A stretch of 64,000 nt of DNA from a secondary endosymbiont of Ctenarytaina eucalypti (GCF_000287335.1 NC_018419.1:682001-746000); one strand, 5' to 3'. Shown: positions 35,076 through 48,294, counted from the stretch's first letter. Numbers and translations: made by a program. The notes: generated by a model from the sequence alone, not told the origin.

Positions 35076-36008
35076 ATGAGCCGTCTAATTCGCCGTGGTC
35101 GTAATATCGACGGCATCATTCTGTTGGATAAATCCATTGGAATTTCCTCTAACGATCTGCTGCAAAGGGTAAAACATCTATTTCGTGCTAATAAGGCCGG
35201 CCATACTGGCTCGCTGGATCCTCTGGCAACAGGCATGCTGCCTGTATGTCTTGGTGAAGCAACTAAGTTTTCCCAACATTTACTCTCGGCCGATAAACGA
35301 TATCGGGTGACTGCTCGTCTTGGCATACGTACTAATACGTATGATGCCGAAGGCAAGACAGTTAGCATCCGGCCTGTATTGCTAGAAGAAAAACTGCTGG
35401 AGGCCGCCCTTGAGCACTTCCGCGGCGAAGGGCGCCAAATACCTTCGATGTTTTCAGCGCTTAAGCACCAAGGAAGGCCTCTGTATGAATATGCTAGAAA
35501 AGGCATCAACGTCGTGCGCAAGGAGAGACCGATTTATGTTTATGATTTACGTCTACTCCACTGGAATCTTACGGAGGTGAAGCTGGAAATTCATTGTTCT
35601 AAAGGAACCTATATTCGTACCATGGTCGACGACTTAGGTGAACGTCTTGGCTGCGGCGCACACGTCATAGCGCTACGCCGTCTAGGAGTCGCTTGCTTTC
35701 CCAGAAAGCGTATGATAACCCTTGCGACACTAGAGGGTATCGCTTCCGAGGCACCGGGACATCCTGAAACTTTAGCGCAGCTAGATTCATTGCTGTTGCC
35801 AATAGATAGCGCGTTGACTGAAATGCCTGAGGTGAATCTAGGGATTGAAACTGCCGAACGAATACGGCTCGGACAAAAAGTAGCGATCACGGTACCGAAG
35901 AAGGTGGGTCTCGTACGACTCACCGAGGGAGGTGCCCGACGCTTTTTCGGTATTGGAGAGCTTGAAGCCTCAGGCCTTCTGACCCCCCGACGCCTGATAA
36001 ACAAATAG
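35076..36008 (+). CDS. truB: tRNA pseudouridine-55 synthase TruB
   Basis: Forms pseudouridine 55 in the T loop of all tRNAs. The product has 310 residues (E. coli 314). The catalytic aspartate is in GHTGSLDPLATGMLPVCLG at about residue 47, followed by the conserved ADKRYRVTARLG, IPSMFSALKHQGRPLYEYAR, CSKGTYIRTMVDDLGE, and a PUA-like C-terminal region. In E. coli rpsO and pnp follow; here neither is found and the operon seems to end. Confidence 0.96.
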   Translation: MSRLIRRGRNIDGIILLDKSIGISSNDLLQRVKHLFRANKAGHTGSLDPLATGMLPVCLGEATKFSQHLLSADKRYRVTARLGIRTNTYDAEGKTVSIRPVLLEEKLLEAALEHFRGEGRQIPSMFSALKHQGRPLYEYARKGINVVRKERPIYVYDLRLLHWNLTEVKLEIHCSKGTYIRTMVDDLGERLGCGAHVIALRRLGVACFPRKRMITLATLEGIASEAPGHPETLAQLDSLLLPIDSALTEMPEVNLGIETAERIRLGQKVAITVPKKVGLVRLTEGGARRFFGIGELEASGLLTPRRLINK

Positions 36009-36557
36009 CACTCTTGCTGCATACAGCAAACCGCTGTACACTATTTTAGTAAGAATTCTCAACCAGGAGAACTCTCTCCTGATATCTGATCTTAGTGTAG
36101 TCACTTGCTTTCAATGAAAATATTGTAGTCGGTAGGTTGAATGACCCGCCGACTGCTTGCAACACAACATCATCCACTTCATTCTCATCAGAACAGGGTG
36201 TAGCCAGATGTGATGAATTACTGACTCAAGCGGAACTAGGAAATAGCGTGATTCTTATTCATCAACACATATTATAGCCTTGCACATAACTTATACATAG
36301 CTTGTTATATGGTCTTTTAAACTCTGTCAACCATATAGTCAGTAAAACGTATACCCTGAGGATAGGCAATAACTTAAAATATTAAAATCATTCAATCCCT
36401 TATTTAGATATCCGACTAAAATTATCACGTCTACTTTATACCGCGCCTATAGCGAGCTGAACACAGTGCAAGGTAGTAGAAGCGGACTATACTAAATGGA
36501 GGAGTACACTAATAACAACAAATCCGTTCTCCTCACCAGATTCGTGGTACACAGGAA
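36009..36557. other. Non-coding region truB-crp, synteny break
   Basis: 549 bases between convergent genes. A short hairpin CAGGAGA / TCTCCTG lies at 36064-36081 without a T-run. I see no trace of rpsO or pnp, which follow truB in most gammaproteobacteria. Confidence 0.6.
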
Positions 36558-37190
36558 TTACCGAGTACCGTAAACAACAATCGTTTTTCCGTGGGCAGAT
36601 ATGAGATTCTGATCCTCAAGCATTTTCAAAATACGGCCGACCGTTTCCCTTGAACAGCCAACAATTTGGCCGATTTCTTGCCTAGTGATTCTTATTTGCA
36701 TACCATCTGGATGAGTCATCGCATCTGGCTGCTTAGCTAAATGTAGTAACGTTTGAGCAATACGACCGGTCACATCTAAAAAAGCCAGGTTGCCGACTTT
36801 TTCAGAAGTTACCTGAAGACGACGAGCCATTTGTGAAGACAGGCGCATAAGAATATCAGGGTTCACCTGAATCAATTGACGAAATTTTTTATAGGATATC
36901 TCGGCCACTTCACAGGCTGTTTTAGCTCTTACCCATGCACTTCGCTCCCGCCCTTCTTCAAAAAGCCCTATTTCACCGATAAAATCACCCTGATTAAGAT
37001 AAGAGAGTATCATCTCCTTACCGTCTTCATCCTTGATAAGTACCGCGACAGAACCTTTGACTATATAGTCCAGTGTCTCTGCCTTTTCACCCTGATGAAT
37101 TAACGTACTCTTTGATGGATACTTATGAACATGGCAGTGAGATAAGAACCACTCGAGAGTTGGATCTTTTTGTAGAGCAGCAAGAGCCAT
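36558..37190 (-). CDS. crp: cAMP receptor protein CRP
   Basis: Global transcription regulator. The 210 residues equal the E. coli length and differ at few positions, mainly at the N-terminus ([16 protein letters not shown]). The cyclic-nucleotide site [19 protein letters not shown] has the arginine-serine pair that contacts cAMP, the hinge [13 protein letters not shown] has Thr-Ser, and the DNA-recognition helix is in [18 protein letters not shown]. It stands alone, with deserts on both sides. Retention of such a regulator in a reduced genome is notable; adenylate cyclase is not in the window. Confidence 0.97.
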   Translation of the reverse strand: MALAALQKDPTLEWFLSHCHVHKYPSKSTLIHQGEKAETLDYIVKGSVAVLIKDEDGKEMILSYLNQGDFIGEIGLFEEGRERSAWVRAKTACEVAEISYKKFRQLIQVNPDILMRLSSQMARRLQVTSEKVGNLAFLDVTGRIAQTLLHLAKQPDAMTHPDGMQIRITRQEIGQIVGCSRETVGRILKMLEDQNLISAHGKTIVVYGTR

Positions 37191-38835
37191 TAGCTGTTAT
37201 CCTCATTTTTTTCATAGCTCGTTTTTTTAGATATAGGTCTTCCGTGTAAGGTAAGCTGTGATTATTATGCGATGCCGTATCCTAAACAGGACTTTATCAG
37301 GAAATGAATCGAGGTCTAATTAATTTTATTGAATCGCTAGATTATTTGATGACGAGATTAGCAAACTAATTGAGCTCTAAAGCGTCAAATGATGAGGTGA
37401 ACAATCATTAAAAATAGCATATCTGAGATAAAAATATGCCACTAAAATGCATAGCAATATAAAATATTCCTCTATCATACAACAAAAGCGATTTTTTATT
37501 GAAAAAGTGATTGATTTTATCTTTTTTTAGCATAGCGTTAAGCGACTATCTTTTGTGATCTTAAGACACCATCATTACATCTAAAATTACATTGGCTGAT
37601 TGTCCTGGACATCAGAATTTTTTCAAAAAAAATCTAGAAGTAACGACAAGTCTGCGCCAATACCTAATGCAGAGTTAGTTTGGATCGTGGTTAGCTTTCT
37701 CGAAAAAAATAAAACATTCAGATCATCATAGCTTTGTTAAAAAAAGAAAATGTAATGAGCTCTCTACTAGCATGTCAATGGTTGCGCGATGGAGATAGAG
37801 TGCAGTATATCCAACAAGGTGTCATTTATTTAAGCATTTGAATCATCTCCATGACTACGTTTACCTGTGCATCATAGTTATACAGAATCAAATAAGTTTT
37901 CTTAACCACTTAACAAGCCAGAAGATACCCGTTTTAGGTCGTAAACACCCATAATGCTCTATTTATCTTGCCCGTTCATCATTACAACTCTTAGCTGCTG
38001 ATATTTATTCATGTAGTCACCGAAATAGCGTATAATCCTAAAATTTATATGCACCGCGACGGTGGGATGGGCCACTTTAATGCTTTGTCAGCGACGTCAT
38101 GCGAATCTTTCTAAATTACCGGTGTACTTTTTCTTTATTACACCCAGAAAACCCTGAATATCAATGGCTTTTTGATACCATAGAGCGGTATAGAGAATTG
38201 AATATGTGACACGGTCATGAGTAGATAATGCTAATGGCCTACTATACTTCTTCAACATCATGCAGTAACTTTATTGCATCTTAATATTTTTATTCTAAAA
38301 GAAACTTTTTTTTCGCTTTTCTAGATATTAATCCAGTCTAGAGATCTTGTTTGGCCTCTATATACTTTCAAAATCGAGGCAAAGGCTTCCTGGCAAGCCG
38401 TCATCAAAAAAACGCAACACCTATTTTATTATCACAGCGCCATAGTGATAGATGCATCTAAAAAGATACCTGGTCATTCACGCTTATCAGGAAGGTCTGT
38501 TTTCTGATAGCGTGACCAAAGCGCTCGTTCGCCCATTTATACTGTTAGATAATTCTGCTTCTTAAAGACCTCATTATAAGGCGATTCCTGTATAATTTTA
38601 AACTTTTTCTTTACCATCAAGACTGTGTTTTGGAATAAACATAGCGCGTTAAGATAATGATTGCTAAAAGTTGAAGGTTAATACTTCCAAAGCCTTGATC
38701 TCCGCACTACTATACAGTCAATAGCACTAGAAGATGAAAAAGAATCACCTTTTCTTGTCAAGCTATCAGATAAAGTAGCAAAAAAGTGTTCATCGGATAC
38801 GAAATTCTTTTGCGCTCAACAAAGGCCTTACTAAG
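37191..38835. other. Non-coding desert crp-trxB
   Basis: 1.6 kb without a gene. On the minus strand around 37820-37890 one frame reads NYDAQVNVVMEMIQML, which resembles a peptide from a second desert near 48450-48510 (see findings). Otherwise I recognise nothing. Confidence 0.6.
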
Positions 38836-41354
<2,519 letters not shown>

Positions 41355-42176
41355 ACCGGCCGTTTGTATGGTTTAGGCATAGAAATACGCCAGCAAAATC
41401 CCGGTTACGCGACGTTCTAGATCAGGACTATGCCCAATTACCGGCAGGGGCATCATTCTGATTCTATCTCTTGGCCGCTCACAGAACAACGATGACCTGT
41501 TGCCTACGCATAAAAAAGCAGGTAACAAATCTACCAAGGGGCGGCCTTAGTCTCAGAGGCAGATGGTCTTTCTCTGGGCTTCCCGAAGTAGCTAAATTAT
41601 TCTGCTCAATACCCCCGGATGAACATTTAAAATCGTCATCCCTGTTGATCCGGAGCCGGTTCTCGCCACCAAGAATTATTTATCATGCATGTTCTATGAT
41701 CTATAGGTACTTTTTTGGTCAAGATTAGAAAGTCTCCAGACGGCCATAATGGACCAAAAGAATAACCAGCGCCAGCGAATAAGTCCAATGACAGTAGGGC
41801 ATAGATAGTGAAAAATCTAGCTAAGTTTGTTATGTGACTAGGTACTAACGTGTCCTTAGCGGCAATTACCTTGTCTGAATCGCCAGAGATTTTCAGCACT
41901 ATTTCAGCACTGACTATACATCTTTTGATGCGCTCATCGTCAAGCCAATAGATGGCAAAGCATTACCGCGTTACGGCTCGATCACCCCCATCACCTTGCA
42001 GAGCATGAACATCTGAAGGAGGCTTAACCCTCACCCTTCAGGGAAGATGTCGAGGACAGTATACAAAATCAAATATTTCAGAGGAATACCTATCTATACC
42101 TTCCTACGTCCTCTAAGATAACGTTCACGCTCGCTTTCGGCGCCTCGAAGGAGCACCCCGAGTTGGCGCCTTCAAG
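41355..42176 (+). pseudogene. ftsK: Decayed 3' half of DNA translocase gene ftsK
   Basis: Immediately upstream of lolA, as in E. coli. Near 41355 the two frames read GRLYGLGIEI then RLRDVLDQ, matching GKPYVGLEL and YLREVLDN of the beta domain. SFSGLPEVAKL near 41570 answers IAGEPVVADLAKM. Close to lolA, FDALIVKP and RYGSITPITLQSMN resemble the gamma domain, and ELAPSRN at the very end answers REVLAPPPFD. Stops and frame changes occur throughout, and the Walker A region is not seen. Loss of FtsK would remove septal DNA pumping and XerCD activation. Confidence 0.7.
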
Positions 42177-42187
42177 GAACCCTCATA

Positions 42188-42796
42188 ATGGGAAAAAAGT
42201 TGATCACGGCCTGTCTATTGTCTGCCATACTGTCGGCCCCTGCTTTTTCCGACGATGCCGATGTTTTAAAAAGCCGATTAGATCAAATTAATAGTTTCTA
42301 TGCTAGTTTCACACAGCGTGTGACTAGCGCTAAAGGCGCTATGGTCCAGGATAGTGCTGGTAAACTTTGGGTGAAGCGACCTAATCTTTTTCACTTTCAT
42401 ATAACGTTTCCAGATGAAATCGTACTAGTTTCCGATGGAAAAACGCTGTGGTTTTATAATCCTTTTATTGCACAAGCGACCGCAACCTGGCTGAAAAATA
42501 CTACCGGCAATACACCTATTATTCTAATAACCCGCAATAACCCGATCGACTGGAACCAATATCATGTAACGCAGAAAGGCAATAGATTCTCGCTAGAGCC
42601 AAAGTCCTATAACAGTAATTTGAATCAGCTGACGATTACAGTCACTGCCAATGGCACCATTGAGGGCTTCACTACTGTGGGCCAAGATAGACAGAGAAGT
42701 GTTTATGAGTTAAGCATTAAAAAGACTCCCCTGGAGGAGGATAAAAAATTCTATTTTACACTTCCGGAAGGAGTCACACTAGACGACCAGCGCTAG
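42188..42796 (+). CDS. lolA: Outer-membrane lipoprotein carrier protein LolA
   Basis: Periplasmic chaperone that carries lipoproteins from LolCDE to LolB. The product has 202 residues (E. coli 203). An N-terminal signal peptide (residues 1-21, hydrophobic core LITACLLSAILS, cleavage likely after AFS) precedes the mature part with FTQRVTSAKGA, LWVKRPNLFHFH, VLVSDGKTLWFYNPF and LPEGVTLDDQR. The downstream rarA and serS of E. coli are not recognisable. Outer-membrane lipoproteins LptE and DolP in this window would be its clients. Confidence 0.95.
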   Translation: MGKKLITACLLSAILSAPAFSDDADVLKSRLDQINSFYASFTQRVTSAKGAMVQDSAGKLWVKRPNLFHFHITFPDEIVLVSDGKTLWFYNPFIAQATATWLKNTTGNTPIILITRNNPIDWNQYHVTQKGNRFSLEPKSYNSNLNQLTITVTANGTIEGFTTVGQDRQRSVYELSIKKTPLEEDKKFYFTLPEGVTLDDQR

Positions 42797-43812
42797 TACA
42801 GAAAATATCAGTATAACCTGTTTCTATCGCGTCTCACATCTCCCTTCAGCATCCTCTCATGGAACGTGAACTACTGCAGTACGGGGATTAGATCAGGGTT
42901 AGCTTTATTCAAAAATATTGTCGAACCACGCCTCGAAAACGACTCTGACGGAATGCATTATCTGCCTTCCTAAGGGGTCTGTTGCACCTCTTACCTCCTG
43001 TATACAGAATATTCGCTTTACTATTAAAGAGCATGCAAAATCAGTAAGATACTGGAAATATCACATCAGGCGCACTATAACTATATCGATGCGATCGCCT
43101 CAGGCTCCCTCCGTCCTTTGAGGTGCATGTTGCCCTCCTGTCTTAGCGTGGAGGGGCCCAAGGTTGATCTGCTGCACGATCTAGAAACCAGGAAGAAAGA
43201 TATCAACCTCGTATGTCTCGTGGAGACCATACGGAACAGTCAGCGCTCTACTTAACGTCACCTGCCGTGTGCCGACCATCCCATCTCAGAAAGTGAGGAA
43301 AACAACTCATATTCTTGTCACATAAGACTTTCTTATAAAGTCTTCGGGTCAAAGATCTGGACGAGTGCTGAACCCAGGAAAGTGTGTCGCACCCTGCTCT
43401 ATCAAGCGATCATCTAGTCCATGCATCTCCATCTTAAAGCAATAAGACATATCTTGATTAAATCAACTATATGATCGGTAATGATGCATTTAGATCATGA
43501 TGTTTATTTTAATCAATGGTCTCTCATGGCAAAGAAAACTCTTTCAAATGCCTCACCGACGTGCTTGCCTCGTCAAGCAGCGCAGCTCTTTAATAGCACA
43601 GAGAGGTATTAAGGTAGATTATTGCTGCAAAAGAGAGCACAGATCTCTTTACGACCCTAGATGCGAAAACTGTTCTAGTCAGAGAAGTGGTATGAGCACC
43701 ATGCTCATGGTGCAACAAATATCTAGATTTTATCTAAGAGAGTTACAGGAATGGGTTACTGGTATTTTACAACTCATAGAGCGATTGTAAAGATACAGGG
43801 ACCGGTATTTCC

Positions 43813-43830
43813 TCTTCACTTAAGTGAAGA
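43813..43830. repeat. 18-bp perfect palindrome
   Basis: TCTTCACTT followed at once by its reverse complement AAGTGAAGA. No T-run. Too perfect for comfort in decayed DNA, but short. Confidence 0.5.
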
Positions 43831-44822
43831 TAGGACATATTAGCATAGAGTGGGATTTTTAACTCTATAGATTAATACTGTCGGTTCAGTGAATAGCTGA
43901 ATCCCTACCAGCATTCATCATTATTAAGTTAGACCCACATGAGACAAGAACATTTTCAAAAAGAGCAAAATTTGCTAATCATGACGTATAGTAGAGCGAA
44001 ATAATGTTTTATTTTCGAAAAGTTATATAAACAGGTCAGCACGTGGTTAACAATTAACCTCTAACCGGTTCTCGTGCTCCCTGAGAAGAGTACATCAATT
44101 ACTACACGAGCACTCGATTCCTCAAACGGTAATATTTTGGTTTAAAAGACTGGGCCAGCACCATCTCATCCTGCCTAAAGTATTATACTTAATTAGGCAA
44201 AAAAGATGTAATAATGAGAAGATTTGCAACAGAATGAGGGTATTAGCAATACCGCACACTGCCTTCATCGTATTACAATAGCCTTGTTCGCCTACAACTC
44301 GATACAGGTTTTAACTTTTTTCAATAAAGCCATTTCTATCATGAGATCAATCTTTTTTCGCGCGTACTACGAACATCATAGTTTTCGAGTCTTAGCGAAA
44401 AATCTATAAATGTAAAAATAGAGATAACGAATCTCTGTAATGCTGGTAGTAAAAGGCTCAACACTCGGTAAAACTGTGCACCGCCCTCATCAGTTTTCTA
44501 TTTTCATATGGCAATATCTAAAGCATACATCTACACTTATTAGATACATGAGCTGATTGAGCGCCTTCTGATGAAAACATTCCTTCATAAGATTACATTG
44601 CTTATAATAAATAATTTTTTGGAGGACATGTAGTGAGCTGACTCCAGGGTTTACCAGAGCACTTTATTTATTCAATAAATCTAATTCTTAGGTACCACGT
44701 CTGGAGTATATAGGTAAATTTTGGGTCGGTGAGCCACATGATGTGCTACTCGGTATCCTTTTCATGCTCAGCATCTATCACTCATTACCTAATTACTCAC
44801 TAACTGTCGAAGTGTAATGTGC

Positions 44823-44878
44823 CCTCATTCTCATTAGAGACTTCTACTTAAACAGTAGTGTCTCTAATGAGAATGAGG
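44823..44878. repeat. Perfect 19-bp inverted repeat forming a long hairpin
   Basis: Left arm 44823-44841 (CCTCATTCTCATTAGAGAC) is exactly complementary to the right arm 44860-44878. The 18-base middle contains a further perfect 5-bp stem (CTACT / AGTAG, 44844-44858). No T-run follows, so it is not a typical terminator on either strand. It lies in the middle of a 3.5-kb desert. Confidence 0.85.
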
Positions 44879-45523
44879 ATAACGTATTATTAAGGTTCAC
44901 TTAATATAGATAAGGCTAGAGAAGAACGGCCAATTATGCGGCAATATGACGGCCACACCGCATGCAATCTAAGCTTACTAATCTATTAGTAATATTATTG
45001 ATTATCGATCTAACCTTAGATATCGTTAAGAGATAAGACGTATAGAAATACGCTATGAAATCGCAACTAGATAAAATCCCAATTTTTTATTTTTTGACAA
45101 ACGGGCAATGTCTAGGTATATAAAAAGCAGACTATAATATGCAGTCAAAATACTTTACAACAACCTTTCCTGAGTCAGGCCTTTTGATCTATTTCTAACA
45201 TTTTTCATTTGATCATATCTGTCAAGTTGGGTAGTCACGGTGCTGACGATAACTTCACTATTCTCTAAGCGACTTGCACATCTCATCGGTAACTGCTATT
45301 GCTACTTCGCCGCTCTTCAAACACCCTACAATATAGATGGCCGTAATAATGATATGACCACGCTCGACTACCTGCACATCAGGGGCAATAAATACAGGCC
45401 GGTTTCTTTCTTGATGATGCAGATCATGGCTACCTCTGGTGATTGATGCAACATGAAGTCATAACTCATCATCGCTTGAGTATGCTTTCCGTTTTTAAGA
45501 AAAATACTATCGCACAGATTGAG

Positions 45524-45545
45524 CCACTACGAGTACTCGTAGTGG
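45524..45545. repeat. 22-bp perfect palindrome
   Basis: CCACTACGAGT followed at once by ACTCGTAGTGG. No spacer and no T-run. Could be an operator-like site or the fossil of one; no gene is adjacent. Confidence 0.7.
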
Positions 45546-46280
45546 TAATGCTAATAGAGTACGATATCACAGTCCTTTGATATCAAAGGCGACACACTAC
45601 AGCTGTAAGCTGTACCTGAACATCCTTAAACACTTCTTTCACTATCAAAGCGCGCCATTAAACATGCCACAAACTAAAGCATCATTAATGTGATGATGCA
45701 TGGTTTTGGATGCGGAAAGATGGTAAGAATATCAGGCATTAACGTAAAGACTATGCTTATCAATTTCAAATATTATATCACAACAGAGCAGGTCAAAAAT
45801 GATGTTCTCAGCTAAGGCGTTGGTCTTTTTCTGTTATGCGATAAACGAACTATGAGCTTTTTTGCAGAAAAAATCGCATGCGCTATAGCTGTTTACGGGT
45901 TATATTTGGATAAGTATGTTAGCGTGAGATCATTTTTTCTTCGTACTGCAAAATATCTAAAAAGTATGAGTACTATTAAACAAAGTTATATAAGCTGTTA
46001 TGAGTGATGTATTGTCTTTCTATGCGGTATATTCGGACTTCGTTAATCATGTAGCAAGTAAAAATATATCTTTCGGATCCAGAAGCATAACTTAAACGCA
46101 CCTGTTTACATCACAGGTCTCTCGCTCAACACTGTTTTTTTATAAATTACATTATACACATAGAAAAACTAGATGTTATATGATGCCTTACCACCACACG
46201 TTAATCTAAAGAACAATCGAATAAATACCTAGATGCAGCAAACTGATAGCCTAAGACGTGGATCTGCCTCTACGAGGAGA

Positions 46281-46745
46281 TCAGGAGTTTTGAATCACTG
46301 CTTGATGTTCAAATTCTTTCTCGCAATATTTGCACTGTAAGTGCACCTGCTGAGCGAAAAACTTTACGTGAAATCCTGACGCTACGGGCTCGCTACGGCT
46401 AATGCAGTTACTATTGGGACAGGTGAGAACGCCATCTATACGCTCCGGCAATTGCAGCATCTGTTTACGCACTACCTCGTAACGATCAATACGATTTACC
46501 GTGGCATATGGCGCATAAATAGCTAGCTGATTAGCCTGTTCTTCAGTGAAAAATACATTTTCTAGCTTGATCAGATCCTTTTTTCCCTGCTGGTTAGATG
46601 GCAAATTAAGGCCAATCGTAATCCGTTCATCAGTTTCGGTTAACTTAAACAAACTCAGCAATTTTATGCCTACCTGTGCAGGGATATGGTCGATAACCGT
46701 ACCGCGGCATATCGCTTCTACTTGTAATTTATTATCTTGCGTCAT
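46281..46745 (-). CDS. pyrI: Aspartate carbamoyltransferase regulatory chain
   Basis: Regulatory subunit that makes ATCase responsive to CTP and ATP. I set the start at 46745 (154 residues; E. coli 153), because [20 protein letters not shown] then matches [20 protein letters not shown]; the frame stays open 29 codons further upstream. The allosteric domain has [16 protein letters not shown] and the zinc domain has CPNSNC and CKYC with all four cysteines. A GAGGG ribosome site is eight bases upstream. It lies downstream of pyrB on the same strand, but separated by 424 bases instead of the usual dozen or so. Confidence 0.95.
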   Translation of the reverse strand: MTQDNKLQVEAICRGTVIDHIPAQVGIKLLSLFKLTETDERITIGLNLPSNQQGKKDLIKLENVFFTEEQANQLAIYAPYATVNRIDRYEVVRKQMLQLPERIDGVLTCPNSNCISRSEPVASGFHVKFFAQQVHLQCKYCEKEFEHQAVIQNS

Positions 46746-47169
46746 GAACGGTACCCTCATTTTCCTATTTCTGATTAATCGGTTACTTCGTAAAGCAGCA
46801 TCTCTGTCTATTATCCTAAGGCGCGTTAGCACACGGCGTTCGGAATCATGATTCGCATCATGCTGGAATGATCCTGAAGGGCACTGGTGAAGAATCTCAG
46901 AATGCCACTCGTAAACCTTACACTAGCGACAGTTCATTAGGTAGAGCATTAATTAGCCTCTTCAGCACCCTGCCACCCCCTGCACAGCACCAATGACAGC
47001 TACTTTTACAACTACTAGCAAGTTTGTATTCTAATCTCTAATTCAGCATGATCTTCTACAGGAGGAGAATGCTAGTAGCGCATAATACGACTTTTGCCTC
47101 CTGTATGAGAAGGCAATAGAGCACTGATTTTCCGGAAGAAAACGAAAATCTCACGACTTCAGAGGGGAA
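46746..47169. other. Unusual 424-base spacer between pyrB and pyrI
   Basis: In E. coli pyrB and pyrI are almost contiguous. Here the spacer contains no gene I recognise; stops occur in all frames, apart from the upstream extension of the pyrI frame. Two GGAGG-like stretches (47060 and 47098 region) occur without a following reading frame. It may be an insertion since decayed. Confidence 0.6.
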
Positions 47170-48102
47170 TTAGTGCGAGTGATGACCGAGTACAGCGGAC
47201 AACAACGCCTGGCGGGCGAAAATTCCGTTACCAGCCTGCTGAAAATAATACGCATACGGCGTATGGTCGACATCAATAGCTATTTCATCAACTCGCGGTA
47301 GTGGATGTAAGATCTTCAGATTAGTACGTGCCTGAAGCAAATCTGCGGCATTGAGGACGAAGTGTGCTTTCACGTTGGCGTATTCTGATGGATCTAGTCG
47401 CTCTTTTTGCACTCGAGTCATATAAAGAACATCTAGGGCCGGTACCACTTCTTCAATGCTCATGCGAAGACTGTAAGCAATGCCACTATCTTCTAGCATG
47501 TTCAGAATATGACGTGGCATTCCCAACACCTGCGGAGCGATAAAATAAAAATGGTTCCCGTCGAATTTAGCTAGTGCTTGGGTTAGTGAATGTACGGTAC
47601 GGCCGTATTTCAGATCACCGACCATCGCGATGCTGAGATGATCCAGGCGACCCTGAGTTTCTTGAATGGTGAATAGATCTAAGAGGGTCTGGGTGGGGTG
47701 CTGATTGGCACCATCGCCTGCATTTAGAATTGGTACCTGTCCGGAAAATTCGCTAGCGAGTCGAGCTCCTCCCTCCTTCGGATAACGCATGACGATTGCA
47801 TCAACATACGTGCTAATGACTGAAATGGTGTCCGCTAATGTCTCACCTTTTTTGCTCAATGAAGTATTGTCGGCATCGGGGAAGCCGACGACCGAAGCAC
47901 CGAGCCGATGAATCGCCGTTTCAAAAGATAAGCGGGTTCGTGTTGAAGCCTCAAAAAAACAGCTAGCGATCACTTTATTTCTTAATAATGCTGGCTGTGG
48001 TTGCGCCTTTAGGGCGCCTGCGGTAGATAAGAGCATTTCTAACTCCCCACGGCTCAGGTCGTTAATGGAAATTATATGCTTTTGATAAAGGGGATTTACC
48101 AT
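47170..48102 (-). CDS. pyrB: Aspartate carbamoyltransferase catalytic chain
   Basis: First committed step of pyrimidine synthesis, carbamoyl phosphate plus Asp to carbamoyl-aspartate. I start it at 48102 (310 residues; E. coli 311): [19 protein letters not shown] matches the E. coli N-terminus and AAGGAGG lies nine bases upstream. The carbamoyl-phosphate loop [30 protein letters not shown] and HPLPRVDEI are intact. The frame continues open 64 codons upstream through the attenuator and leader region (see below). Confidence 0.96.
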   Translation of the reverse strand: MVNPLYQKHIISINDLSRGELEMLLSTAGALKAQPQPALLRNKVIASCFFEASTRTRLSFETAIHRLGASVVGFPDADNTSLSKKGETLADTISVISTYVDAIVMRYPKEGGARLASEFSGQVPILNAGDGANQHPTQTLLDLFTIQETQGRLDHLSIAMVGDLKYGRTVHSLTQALAKFDGNHFYFIAPQVLGMPRHILNMLEDSGIAYSLRMSIEEVVPALDVLYMTRVQKERLDPSEYANVKAHFVLNAADLLQARTNLKILHPLPRVDEIAIDVDHTPYAYYFQQAGNGIFARQALLSAVLGHHSH

Positions 48103-48294
48103 CTTTCTTTCCTCCTTAAGTGCAGGTCTTGCCATTAGATGCAACACAACGCGCCGGGTCTCACCCAAAAAAAAGCCCCTCATTGAGGAGCTATAATAAA
48201 AATAGTACAGAACGCAAGCAGGACTTGACTGCTTGGCTTCCCGAGTAAAATGTAGCTGCTGTATATTATCAGCTAATGTTCTAATGCTGCGCAT
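48103..48294 (-). CDS. pyrL: PyrL-like leader peptide frame, now continuous with pyrB
   Basis: From the ATG at 48294 a leader-like peptide runs through the attenuator hairpin. It contains [10 protein letters not shown], encoded by the T/A-rich stretch where polymerase would pause, then [11 protein letters not shown], which resembles the end of E. coli PyrL (NRGAFFCPGVRR, from memory). E. coli stops after the two arginines. Here the frame goes on, [16 protein letters not shown], and enters pyrB in frame with no stop. Translation coupled to transcription of this leader is how UTP level controls the attenuator in E. coli. Confidence 0.6.
48167..48192 (-). promoter_or_regulatory. pyrBI attenuator hairpin
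   Basis: On the minus strand AGCTCCTC-AAT-GAGGGGCT forms an eight-pair stem (one G-U) followed by eight T, 65-90 bases before pyrB. Position, leader peptide and upstream T/A-rich pause stretch match the UTP-sensitive attenuator of enteric pyrBI operons. Confidence 0.85.

Larger units (their letters stand above)
42797..46280. other. Longest non-coding desert, lolA to pyrI
   Basis: 3.5 kb with no believable gene; the longest open stretch is 97 codons at 43497 and matches nothing known to me. Three palindromic elements lie here (43813-43830, 44823-44878, 45524-45545), listed separately. rarA and serS, expected after lolA, and ridA, expected after pyrI, could not be recognised. Confidence 0.6.

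Noticed and set aside
46746-46832. 29-codon N-terminal extension of pyrI
   Set aside because: The E. coli protein starts at the internal Met, which also has a ribosome site; the extension is not conserved.
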